A stretch of 64,000 bases of DNA from Rhipidocladum racemiflorum (GCA_036346355.1 CM070577.1:49114309-49178308); one strand, 5' to 3'; positions 36,870 to 46,878 are shown, counted from the stretch's first letter. Numbers and translations are program-made. Notes: generated from the sequence alone by a model not told the origin.

Positions 36870-36882
36870 AAGGAGGGGAGAA
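36870..36882 (+). other. Element C polypurine tract
   Basis: AAGGAGGGGAGAA directly before the 3' LTR. Confidence 0.92.
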
Positions 36883-38858
36883 TGTGATGCCCTAGAACTT
36901 TTCTTCCTTGTTTTTGATTCGGAGAGGATTGATGGAATTGTCGGGGAATGAAACAATTGAAGAAAATGTTGCATTTTAATTTTAATTTTTGGGGTTGTGG
37001 GCTATGGGAAAAAGGCCGAAGAAAACCTGGGCCTGGGCCGGGAATCCCCCTCCCCACCTCCACCTTCCCACCTCCTTAGTGGGCCGGCCCACCTCCCCCA
37101 CCCCTTGTGGTGCGCCCCCATTGTGGCGCACCCCTCCCCAACCCTAGGCAGCCACCTCTCCCTCCCTAGCAGCCACCTCTCCCTCCTTCCTCTCCCCACG
37201 TGGTGGCTCAAGATCCACCGCGAATCGCGAAGGAGAAGGCGAGGAGCGACTCCGTGGAGGCGTGGAGGGCGAGCAGATCGCCGATTCGGGGTTCTTCGGC
37301 GTGTTCTTCGTGGGTTTGCAAGGGAGATCACTAGGTAAAATTCCCAAACTTTTACCTCTGTTTTACCTAGGGATTAGGAGTGTATTAGATCTGGTGGTGA
37401 GGGTTTTGGATGGATCTTGTTGGGGAGAAGGGTAGATGTTCACGTGGTGCTGTTTCTGGAAGGGGATTTGTGCAGCGCGGATTGTTTCGCGTTTTTCGTG
37501 GCTTAGATGATTTTTCCTGCCAAAACCTTTAACTAGAAAGTTGTAGATAACGTCGAGACCTAGCTTCTGTAAATTTTTCAGAATTTTTGGGGAAGTGTTC
37601 TGAGAGTTATCGCTGTTGCAAACCGACGAACAGAATCTGGGAACAGATTTCATCCACTGTGTTGGACGACTGTTTAGGCATATTTAGCAGAGGAATTAGA
37701 ATTTATGATCTTCTGGAAAGTTGTAGATCTCGTCAATATCTAGCTCCTGTAATTTTTTCATATTTTTATGTTCTGTAGAAAAAAAGATACGAAAAAGAGA
37801 ATGGGGGTTGCTGCTGTTCGGTCCGGACAGAACGGGGTTTCGGTGTTGGAAAGGGGAGCGGGTTGTAGGAATTGCGTGTTTGAGTCGTGTGATCTGTTGT
37901 GCTGCTGTTACATACTGAAATTATGATTGTACAGGTGGTGCCCCTTCTGGACGCAACTAGATCCGTCGTCTACGTCGGTAAAGGCAAGTGGAAGTAGTGT
38001 TATGGTTGAGCTATACATTGTTGTTTGCATTGCCTTCGTTATAATCTCCGATTACATAAATCATACATGGTTTAATCAATTGCTTTGATGATTGCAATAT
38101 TTAGATTAGCATTGTGATGATGAGCTTTGTCTATGAATCATGAGTAAAGAGAAGAATGATGTTGTCTACCGGTTGAATTGTTTAAGTAGTTCGTCTCATT
38201 GATATTTGTTTTCTATCCATGTTATATGATGGTATGCAAACATGTGGACTCAATGTGGAAAATTGTGAATGAATTCATGCATGAAGCATTAACTGCATAT
38301 TCATGCATTGGAAGTTTGTCGACGCCAGCGTGCGCGACCGTACCGGTACAACACCGTGTGTTCCTGAGAAAGGGCACGGTGAGGAGGATCATGGCATAAG
38401 CATATGCATAATCATGAGCATTTTACTGAGGTTGTGGTAATCGATGTTGTGGTGTGTTAAATTCTTGATGGATGTGATTATGTGTTAATTGTTCCGCTTG
38501 CTGAGATTATCCAATCTCACTGCTTGTGTTTTGTTGTTTTCAGGTAGCGTGCAAGAGACATAAGCATGAGGGGTGGGCTAGCAACACAATAAACCTTCGA
38601 ATGTCTTCACAACTCCCATGAACTAGTGTTTATTTAATGCATTAGCTTGCTGAATTTTATTTACACTTAGACTATTTGTTGTTATGACTAAACTTATTCT
38701 TGTTTATGGTTGGTTTAGACTTGCTGTCGTTAGTATTGTTGAATTGCTTATATTCTTGGATGAATTGTTTATCATGAATTGCTTCCGTGACGTTCTGTTT
38801 TAGAGGAGATGCTGTCGAAATTTTCTTGTTCTTTAGATTAGTTTTAAGGGGTGTTACA
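36883..38858 (+). repeat. Element C 3' LTR (1976 bp)
   Basis: Same ends as the 5' LTR. High identity by eye, with only scattered small differences. Confidence 0.93.
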
Positions 38859-38863
38859 CACCA
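38859..38863. repeat. Element C target site duplication, right (CACCA)
   Basis: Second copy of CACCA. The PMD exon 6 frame continues directly after it. Confidence 0.92.
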
Positions 38864-39034
38864 GCATGCCACTGACTTTCTTGATAGGCTATAGGCAGGG
38901 GCCACTTTCACACTGGACGAGGTATTGGAGGCCATGAGGCGTGTGGAGGTGCAGTCTCGATGGATCGTGGAGCTTGGTGCTGCTTGCCACGTCCCAGCCC
39001 CGACTGTTTCGGCGCGCACCTTGTCCAGGCCGCC

Positions 39035-40165
39035 TGTAGGATCGAAAGACATGAATATAGCAATCAGAGGGGGGTGAATGATTGTGCGGAAGCTAAAACC
39101 AAATTCTTGATCTACTAAAAGTTCACCCCAAAACAGAACCAAATAATTGCCTCGTATTCAACAAAAATAGAATGATAGAGGTTGGGTAAAACGTGAATTT
39201 CCGGAGATCCAACCATCAGAACGATCTGAAATTTGGACACAAGAAACTAGATTCCAATACGAATCAAACCCAAAAAAATCAGCTCGATCGGACTTACGAA
39301 TCAAAAGTTATGATCCTTGCAATCTTGCTGTGACAGAAGATGACGAGAATAGATCTAACTAGAATTGTAGCTCGCCGAAAGATTTGAAGAACTTAATCTT
39401 TATTTCTCCTTTCTTTTGTCTAAAGTACTCCAAACAAAAGAGTACAACCCTAAAGATTGCTCAAAGCTTGATGCCATTCAACAGGAGACAACCCCTCCTA
39501 TTTAAAGGAGCAAAACACAAGGAGTCATGAATACAATTCCTACTCCTAATCCTAGGAGTCCCACTCCTAATCCTAGAAAGAGTATGTATTCAACACAACT
39601 TCTCTTGGCCCAACCTGGCCGAGTACAACTCTTGCACGCGTATGGCAACCCTACCATACTCACGTGACTAACACTTTGCACGCGAATGACCTCCTGCCAT
39701 TCTCACGTGACTAACCATACTTCATGTGCACCATTCTCTTAGCCCGAACGTCCCGCATGACATCCTTGACCACCAAGACCTCAGTTCCCCCTGAACCTAG
39801 TCCCGAACCTCAGTTCTTCCATGAACCTAGTTCCGGTCCCGTCATCGACCACATTCGCCCCGAGCAATACCTGCACATGAACAAACCACAAAACGATTCC
39901 GAGCACAAATCCGCGACTTGACTCACATTAAACCATGCAACCACTCACAGGAGTGCATTGAATTAAATATTCTAAGAATACGATTTCAAAACACGAACCA
40001 AAACCTTTACAAAAATCAAAAAACTTTTCAAATAATCAAACTGATTTCCGATCTTTTCAAATAAAGAAACCAAAAAATAAATCTTGTCGAAATATCAAAC
40101 TGGTTTCAAATCTTTTTCAAATACTCATCATCAAAATCAAATGGATCAAAAATAACGATCCTTCA
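39035..40165. mobile_element. Solo LTR or LTR-like insertion in PMD exon 6 (1131 bp)
   Basis: Ends TGTAGGATCG and CGATCCTTCA form a near-perfect 10-bp inverted repeat with TG...CA termini. It is flanked by CCGCC (39030-39034 and 40166-40170). No ORF of note. The GAGGGGGGTGAATGA block near the left end is a pattern seen at LTR edges in other plants. The exon frame is continuous across the site when the insertion and one CCGCC are ignored. Element family not identified. Confidence 0.85.
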
Positions 40166-40854
40166 CCGCCACCCGGGCTCAGCTCCTGGACACCACCTCC
40201 TCGACCACCGCACCACCCGGGCTCCAAGTTCCACACCCACGTGCTTCTGGCTCCAGGCATGGCTGGAGGATCCATCTGGCAGGCACCACCACGCGGTCCT
40301 ACCATGGTCCCCACACCCGGTAAGCCGAGCAATATTCAGTTGATCACGTTTCAAATCTAATCACCTCACTATAATTAAATGTTATTGTTTGAACTATAGG
40401 TGTCCTAGGACTGGCCTCTACTTCGGACACTCCGTCAGGGCACGGCGTTGCTGACTACTGGGCGGATCAGTTTTTCGCAGGCGCTCAGTTCGCGCAGCCT
40501 CCTCCAGCTACGCAGGCCCCGTCACCTCCCCGCGTGCATCGCCCGGTGCTTCGGTACAACCCTTCAGACTACAGCCAGGCGGGAACGTCGCGGGTGCTTC
40601 ACCCACGACCTCTCGATGATGCACCACCCCCTTTAGCACGTCGGTAGAGGAGAGGTAGGGGTAGGGGTAGGGGTCAGGATCCATCACTGGGGGGTGATCA
40701 GGATTAGGCTGTCCGTGACATAATTTTGGTGTTATTGACCATTTTGGGTACTTTCTCATATTATGGTTTACCATCTATTTTGTGTACTTTGGTTGATTAT
40801 ATATTTCTGTCAGCTTTTCTCATATCAACCTCGTGTCATTATTGCTTTTTCAGC

Positions 40855-40983
40855 TTTTCTCATATCAACTTTTCCAGCTGCCTAAAGCTGCATGACCTAG
40901 CCTTCTAGCCGACTATGACTTTTCTCATATCAACTTTTCCAGCTGCCTAAAGCTGCATGACCTAGCCTTCTAGCTGACTATGG
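40855..40983. repeat. 65-bp tandem duplication
   Basis: Two near-identical copies (starts 40855 and 40920) begin TTTTCTCATATCAAC. A partial earlier copy of the first 15 bases lies near 40815. They lie between the PMD gene and the GRF-zinc gene of element D. Confidence 0.85.
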
Positions 40984-41017
40984 GAGAGATTCCCTGTCTA
41001 TAGCTCTGGCCACATCC

Positions 41018-41120
41018 AGGCTCATGTCCCATCACATGCAAAGCTACAGAAGAATCCGATGCTCGCGGATTTGAACTTCTCTTAAGTCCGCCACTCTCTC
41101 CTTTGGCTGGCCCCTAACCA
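41018..41120. other. Donor segment of the templated patch at 49877-49979
   Basis: All 103 bases are identical to 49877-49979. This segment lies just upstream of the TATA box of the GRF-zinc gene and is not flanked by a duplication. It is therefore the likely source. Confidence 0.85.
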
Positions 41121-41124
41121 GCAC

Positions 41125-41132
41125 TATAAAAA
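41125..41132 (+). promoter_or_regulatory. Probable TATA box of the GRF-zinc gene
   Basis: TATAAAAA in CACTATAAAAACCGG, about 80 bp before the ATG at 41206. Spacing suits a transcription start near 41155-41165. Confidence 0.6.
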
Positions 41133-42236
41133 CCGGGAGGGATATGTGCATCACACTGCCAAAACTGCAATAAACTTTAGCCGACTTTACACACATTAGG
41201 CCACGATGTCTTTCTATCGTCGCCTCTTCAGTAAGCGAAATGCGACTGCAACCTTCCGGCGAAGATGATGCAGTCTACGCACAGAAATACGGTCGCCCGC
41301 GCTCACTACTGTTGTGCCCACGGCTAAGAGGTAAACCAATTGGTGTCACTACAAATTAGGGTAACACTACCAATTCATTCATCGTTGCTTGTTTTTTAGC
41401 ACAACGACCGGTGTTGCTTCTTCCAATGGATCGACGGGCCGAAACGATGTGACTACGAATTTGTCTACAATTGCCACGACGCCTACCCCAGTTTGCCCGA
41501 GAACTTCATCCGGTAGGAGAGGCCTCCGGGATATGTCCCCTATTTCGATCAACCGGAGTTAAGGGTCGGTGGGCAAGGGATGAACCAATCGGTGAGTTTC
41601 ATGCGACATGCTCATGTTTCAGTCACAAAGTAGTCATTCTAAACCAGTTAATCGCATACAGGACTTCAAAAAGAAGCTTGCAAAATTGCTCAAGTCAAGG
41701 CAAGAACATCCTCCTGAAGGGCCACCCCAAAGCCCCGAACTGTGCGACCACGGCCTGCAGGCAGTGGTTGATACCTGCCACGAGGATCTAGCGGACCGAA
41801 GATTCTACCGGTGCCCTCTGCCCAAGGATGAATGGTGCTGCTACTTCAACTGGGTGGACCCGGAGACGTACCACCCACATCTCAAACTTGCCGTCTCGGA
41901 TAACTGGGGAGAGCAACCCTCGCCATGGTGCTACTACTTCCAAGAAAAGCTGGACCCCGAGTACGCATGCGGTATTCTTCAACCACCACAGCAGGCATAC
42001 TACATTGACTGCAGGGCACGCTTTCGGTTGTACAACGAGAAGCCCAACACACACCTCCTGCACCATATAGTGGAGTGCGAGCCGAAACAGAGGAGGCGTC
42101 TCGGCAAGTCTCCAGAAGGGCAAGAGGGTTCGTCCTCTCAAAGAGAAAGCGATAAGGGGAAGCAGCTGGCCAAGGTCCGTAGTACGCAACAAATCCTTGA
42201 TGCATTACAAAGACCATCCGGGAATCCGGGTGGTAT

Positions 42237-42239
42237 TAA
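42237..42239. repeat. MITE target duplication, left (TAA)
   Basis: TAA flanks the MITE at 42237-42239 and 42520-42522, as for Tourist/PIF-Harbinger elements. Confidence 0.75.
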
Positions 42240-42519
42240 GGCCCCGTTTGGCAACTTGGAACTGGACCGTTTCTACTAGAATCTGGGAGAAACCCAGCCA
42301 AATGGGCTAAAGCTCGGAACGATTCTCCTCGGAACGTTTCTTCTTTTCCCACACCGGGGCTGAATCACCCTCAACCCCGTTCCACCCCGATTCACAGAAT
42401 CCAGACAGCTAGCCAAACGGTTTGCAGACAGTGATTCTGATTCTACCTGAAACGTTTCTATCAAGAATCTGGAACCGTTTCCGTTTCTACTAGAATATGG
42501 AATCATACCTAACAAGGCC
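42240..42519. mobile_element. Tourist-like MITE (280 bp)
   Basis: Ends GGCCCCGTTTGGCAA and (reverse complement) GGCCTTGTTAGGTATG with TAA duplication. The inner part has short inverted repeats around GAATCTGG and GATTCT. No ORF. It sits inside the coding frame of the GRF-zinc gene. Confidence 0.78.
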
Positions 42520-42820
42520 TAACATAGGGGGCGTGGGGAATCGGGAGGGAAGAGATTCACATAAAAAAGACCAAAAAATTATGTTTTACATCCCCGAGAC
42601 GTTCGGCATAGGCTGTCCATTCGGCGACAACTGGGAGCACTGCACACGGCCATGGAGCTCTTTCATAAGAGAGATTGAGCGGTGTCCGAGAACAAATCGC
42701 ACAAGATTGATGGGTGATGTAATATGTAGAAAATGTGGCGCGTCATTCCCACTCTATGAACATAGGTGGAACGATCACTTGTTCCACCATGACAATCAGT
42801 GTTATCCGCACTTCTTCTAG

Positions 42821-43497
42821 CAATGTCATCACTGTTGTAATATCCTTGTAATATCATCTGAAATTTCTTTGTATCTGCCCTACTAAGGTTGAGTTTGCGT
42901 ACTAAGGTTACTGGCTGCATCTACATGCTTTTCACAATGCTTGTAATGGTTTAAACACCTTGGCAAAAGTTTTCCTGGGCTAAACTATTCATATAATGAG
43001 TTGTTGTCGACTGGGGTTATTGTGATAGTATAATTAGTATGCAAAGAAAGGTGTAAATAAAATATTTTTCCAGAATATGCTACTCCATATATCAAAGAGC
43101 AAATATGCGGTACTGTTGCAAAAAAGTACATTTAAACGTGGTATTTTACAGGCTGCCGAAAAGGGTTAAAAGTTATCGTTGAGAATAATACTTAGGGTTA
43201 TTGCGACAGTCTATTTGTGTAGCAAAAAAAGGTGTAAATAAAATATTTTTCCATAATATGCTACTCCATATATCAAAGAGCAAATCTGCGATACTGTTAC
43301 AAAAAATTACATTTAAACGTGATATTTTATGGGCTGCCGAAAGGGCTTAACAATTTCATGCATGAGAAATTTCTTTTAGTTATTTAGTTTATTCAACTCA
43401 ATTGATTCCTTCATATTTTTCAAAAATGGGACATTCAACATCTTTTGGATAAGTGATAATTATTTCATGATTTCTGGAGCCATGATTTGTGTAATTT
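42821..43497. other. 3' flank of D genes, no gene
   Basis: AT-rich, with one diverged duplication: 43041-43160 and 43220-43340 share GTGTAAATAAAATATTTTTCC and ATTTTAYRGGCTGCCGAAA. No frame is supported. Confidence 0.6.
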
Positions 43498-43506
43498 GGG
43501 TATTTT

Positions 43507-43750
43507 CGCCATATGGTACGGCGATAACACATTTTCGCCGTACAGCTCGGCGACTACACATTTTCGCCATACCGCTTGGCGAAATTACTATTTTTTCCAT
43601 ATGGTACGGCGATAATACCCTAAACCAGATAGCTGACGGTTAACCGGCTTTAATTGGGTACTTAGGGTATTTTCGCCACACGGTTCGGCGAAAATAGGGT
43701 ATTCGCCGTAGGGTATGGCGAAAATAAGGTATTCACCGTACGGTATGGCG
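43507..43750. repeat. Right array of CGCC-N9-GGCG palindromes
   Basis: Units start at 43507, 43536, 43565, about 43594 (degenerate TTCC), 43674, 43704 and 43734 (CACC). Spacing is 29-30 bp, mirroring the left array. This is the same motif class as at 23802-24002. Confidence 0.75.
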
Positions 43751-43870
43751 ATTACATATTATTTTTTCAATTTTGATATTTCCAATATTAAAACCGCAAT
43801 TCATTTTAAAAAAGGTATTATTTAAAAAAATCATATTATTTGTGTTAGTTTTTAGCCAGAACCGATACAA
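43662..43870. repeat. Element D right long inverted repeat arm
   Basis: Reverse complement matches 23682-23890. Outside it lie further hairpins (about 43870-44100) of the CACTA type. Confidence 0.75.
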
Positions 43871-44131
43871 ATAATAAGACTACTATTTGTGTAGATTTTG
43901 GCTAGAACCGATACAAAAAAAATTAGACTATTTGTGTCGGTTCCAATATAAAACGGACATAAATGTATTTGTGTCGGTTTTTAATTGAAACGGACACAAA
44001 TAATTAAAAACCGACATAAATAGTCTTCCTGCCATTTTGAGTTTTATAACCAACACAAAAATTTTATCTGTGTTGGTTCCAAAAAAACCAACACAAATAG
44101 ATCGTCACCTATTAGGTGTTTTGTAGTAGCG
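43871..44131. repeat. CACTA-type subterminal hairpins at the right end of D
   Basis: Several copies of TATTTGTGTCGGTT paired with AACCGACACAAATA. The outermost is ATCTGTGTTGGTT...AACCAACACAAATAGAT, then GTCACCTATTAGGTG and the terminus TAGTAGCG. The terminal G-C instead of TG in TAGCG is a one-base departure from TAGTG. Confidence 0.75.
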
Positions 44132-44475
44132 TCAGATCCCCACCCTGTGTACCCTTTTATAATATGATGTGCATGTCTCTTTCCAAGAAAGCTAAGATGG
44201 TTGAGCTTTGCTTGTTCTGGAGAGAAGGATTCATGAATCTTGGTCGTGCTGCATCACCCATGGCAGATTTAGCGGCCGGAGATCTGAGTTCCTTTTAGAC
44301 AGATCAAAAGACCATGTGTGTGTATTGTACATGACTGTTCTAGTTGCTGCATGGTATACTTATTGTGTTTTAACAATGAAAGTTTGTCTTAATAATGAAA
44401 TGTCAGATCCTCAGCCTATGTACCCTTTTATATGATGTGCATGCCTTTCAAAGAAAGCTAAGATGGTTGATGTTA
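44132..44475. repeat. Host tandem duplication: end of copy 1 and complete copy 2
   Basis: 44132-44210 completes copy 1 split by D. 44242-44475 is copy 2, with an intact site (ATGTCAGATCC, TCA at 44403-44405). Function unknown. Confidence 0.8.
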
Positions 44476-45654
44476 ATTCTATTTACGATATTTACGTGTG
44501 ATGATTAATTTGATAATAATATAATATATATGTGATGATTTTTATGACAACAATATTTGTTATGAAATAACTTATTTTGTGGAAGAACACGATACTATGT
44601 TGGGTTTATTTTTATTTGTAACCGGAGATGCAACGTAGGTGTGAAGACACAGCGCAGGCACAAATGTGGAGATGCAACGTAGGCATGTGTGATATACACT
44701 ATAGGTCAGAGAGAATTCACGCAGGTGACGTGTAGTCCGGGCACAACACGCGGGGTCACAGGTGTAATGTGAGGAACCCATTTTTGGTACAGAATACCAA
44801 TAATGGGTTCGATGTGCATACTAATCTCATGATCAGTGGCTAGTACACATATTTACAAAGTTGAAATTCATCCATACACAATGTATTACATATAATAGTC
44901 GAAGCATTTATACAATATGACATGTAAGATCGTTCAAAGTACAGTGCAAAAATCAAAAGTCTTGTAGTGTGCCCATAATGAGCCAAAGGCAACTGACAAG
45001 GAAGGGACCCTAGAAAGATTAATCTTGATATTTCCTATAATCCAACAGTATAGAAAGTATCATAGAGATTTTTTGTACCTTCACCTACAAAAAAACAACA
45101 ACAGCAAGGGTGAGTACATTATGTACTCCGCAAGACTTTTGCAAAACCTATAATACAAGCAGGCTGTGACGATGGGAAGTCTATTATGGTTATTTTGCAT
45201 AAAGCCAATTTAATTTGTAAATACTGAATAGTAGATTGAGAGCGAAATTTTGTAAGAGCAATTTGACAAGTATATAAAATAACAGGTATGAATAACATAA
45301 ATATAATAACTCACAGTTCCTCCATGAATGTGAGCATGAATCGTCCAATGCCAACACATGGCGTATCATCTAAAACCAATCTTGCCAACACATATATCCA
45401 TTTCCAATTTCCAACCCATTTTATGAAAATATGAGAACATCTAACTAAGTGATGACTTTACCAAGTGCCCTTGACCGCGGGCGCAGCTTTTCAAAAAGTT
45501 TTACACTCTGCAAAGGTGTACAGCTTTACCCACAAGGACTGATCAACTCTTTTTGCATTACAAATTATACACTTCCTTTGGTGTGCCACCGAGAGATCAT
45601 ACATAACTGTTACCAGAGTGTCGTGGGGTATTATTTTTGGCTAATGAAGGGCCG
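44476..45654 (-). repeat. AT-rich DNA and a decayed A-type LTR fragment
   Basis: 44476-44780 is AT-rich with nothing recognisable. From about 44785 the sequence resembles element A LTR in minus orientation, for example GCAAGGGTGAGTACATTATG near 45105 and TTTTACACTCTGCAAAGG near 45497. No LTR ends found. Confidence 0.45.
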
Positions 45655-46878
45655 TCTAGCAAACCAAAATGGGAGAGGGCTGGGTAGCCAGGATGGTCGA
45701 GGCGTTGATGCCAAATCATCTAGGACGAGGATGCTGTGAGGGCGTGATGGGGAGGTGTGAGCACCGGCAGGAACAGGTAGAGGCCATCGGAGCTATTACA
45801 CCTATGAATCACTGTCTTGGTGTGGAGATCCTTCACAGAGAGACTAAAGGGGTCAAATTCAACAGAACAAAGATTATCTTTGGTGAATTTTTGAACTGAA
45901 ATGAGGTTGGTGATGAGTTTGGGGAAACTAAAACGTTGTTCAATGAAAGATGATGGGAGTGTTTAGGAAAACAAGTGCTACTGATGGCGGTGATTAGAAG
46001 AGTGGAGCCATCATTGACAACAACACATGTAGAAGGAGATGGTGAGGGGTGGAGAGAGGAGAGGTTACTGAGATCGGTGGATAGGTGTGAGGAAGCACCA
46101 TAGTCCATGTACCAGGTGGTGCTGGGCTGCTGCAGTGACATGGCGTGAATGAGAGACACCTGGTCCCAGGACGGTGTTGTGGGGATGCATCGTAGCCAGG
46201 CGCATAAGAAGCGTCGAGAGGATCAGTCGGCGTTACAGGGAGTGCCGTGGTGAGTAGCGCCTGCGGAGTGCTGGATGGGTGTGGCCTGAGGATGCCTTGG
46301 CCGGTGGGCATACTCGGCCACACATGGAATGTGCCTGTCCAACCATCCAAAGATTGAACATGGCATGGTTGGCATGGTTGCCGCTAGCGAAGGAACCACC
46401 GGAGTTGCCACCGGAATGACCACCGTCGTAGCCACGATGGTGGTTGTTCTTGGCCTTGTTCTTCTGGCACGAGTTGGAGCCAGAGGGTGCTGGGGAGGGC
46501 TTCAGGTTGTTGGTGGCAATGACAATAGTAGAGCCGTTGGGCTTGGCGATTTTGAGGTCAGCCTCCTCAAGGATTAGCATCGGTCGAGCCTCCAGGAACG
46601 TAGGAAGAGGCGTCCTCGTCTTGATGACAGTGGCGATGTTGCGGAAGTTATCTTTGTGGTCGCGGAGGAGCGTGTTGTCGCAAACTGGCTGGTGGCGAGG
46701 GTGTCAACGTATGTCTTCAGTTGTTGAGAGTTGGTGAAGATGGAGTGATATGCTTGAGCCATGTTGCTGAACTCGGCTTCGAGGGATAGCACGCGTGATG
46801 CCTTGTTGTCACGGAAGCGACCCTCCAAGGCCTCCCAGATGGTGCGAGCTGAGGCACCAGGGGTGAGAACGATGCCGA
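45655..46878 (-). pseudogene. gag-pol: Element E gag C-terminus, protease and pre-integrase
   Basis: Copia gag includes LTPGASARTIWEALEGRFRDNK (near 46870-46810) and SRVLSLEAEFSNM. The protease region has WYMDYGASSHLSTD (near 46100), where the active-site triad is DYG in place of the usual DSG. It continues with VVVNDGSTL. The pre-integrase part ends with MIWHQRLDHPGYPALSHFG near 45660. Several frame changes separate these parts. The gag N-terminus is 3.5 kb away at 50341-50631 because of the solo LTR. Confidence 0.8.

Larger units (their letters stand above)
29828..38858 (+). mobile_element. Element C: Ty3/gypsy chromovirus-type retrotransposon
   Basis: A 9031-bp element with two LTRs (1985 and 1976 bp), PBS, gag, protease, RT, RNase H, integrase with C-terminal chromodomain-like motif, polypurine tract and 5-bp duplication CACCA. 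The order and the chromodomain-like end (about 36660-36790) fit the Tekay/Del type of chromovirus. The LTRs are nearly identical, so insertion was recent. The coding region nevertheless carries many frameshifts and stops. It lies on the same strand as, and inside, the PMD gene of element D. Confidence 0.93.
27897..40647 (+). pseudogene. Plant mobile domain (PMD) gene of element D, seven exons, broken
   Basis: Exons by splice sites and frame: about 27897-28036, 28125-28518, 28599-29009, 29095-29387, 29459-29723, 29802-38929 onward (interrupted), 40400-40647. The PMD signature WRPETHTFHLPYGE...LQDVAMLTGL lies in exon 2, and exons 3-4 continue the domain. The C-terminus is Pro/Ser-rich. Stops are TAG 29478-29480, TAG 29526-29528, TGA 29604-29606 and TAG 38892-38894. 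Exon 6 is split by element C at 29828 and by a solo LTR at 39035. PMD proteins of plants (MAIN and MAIL1 types) act in chromatin and silencing, and PMD genes are also carried by transposons. A TAG at 27894-27896 blocks simple fusion to the transposase, but it could be an acceptor (GGGTAG|GTCG). The start codon may be 27918. Confidence 0.8.
41206..42820 (+). pseudogene. GRF-zinc-finger-like gene of element D, split by a MITE
   Basis: The first exon starts with MSFYRRLFS (ATG 41206). Exon 1 ends near 41330, exon 2 is 41400-41591 and exon 3 starts at 41662. Two GRF-like zinc motifs are seen: CCFFQWIDGPKRC (exon 2) and CPLPKDEWCCYFNWVD (exon 3, near 41815). The C-terminal part after the MITE (42523-42820) has CRKCGASFPLYEHRWNDHLFHH, a C2H2-like pattern. 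Lesions are a frameshift in exon 1 (near 41265), TAG at 41514-41516, and the MITE at 42240, which supplies a stop at 42277. With the MITE and one TAA removed, the frame runs on from exon 3 to the stop at 42818. GRF motifs bind nucleic acid in other proteins. Its role here is unknown, perhaps an accessory transposition protein. Confidence 0.65.
23556..44131 (+). mobile_element. Element D: CACTA-ended transposon carrying MULE-type and PMD genes
   Basis: The left end is CACTACTATAG and the right end TTTTGTAGTAGCG (reverse complement CGCTACTACAAAA), flanked by a 3-bp TCA duplication. Next to the ends are hairpins of the form CTATTTGTGTYGG...AACCRACACAAATAG, one at the left and about four or five at the right, as in CACTA elements of grasses. 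Further in, about 200 bp of the left (23682-23890) is an inverted repeat of the right (43662-43870). Inside are a MuDR-type transposase, a PMD gene and a GRF-zinc gene, all on plus. The length is 20,576 bp, of which about 10.1 kb remain after subtracting element C, the solo LTR and the MITE with their duplications. No CACTA transposase motifs were seen. It may be a CACTA element that captured a MULE, or an unusual lineage. Confidence 0.7.

Noticed and set aside
23547..44140. A 9-bp MULE target duplication around element D
   Set aside because: The intact host copy overlaps the two flanks by TCA only. The bases beyond it do not repeat.
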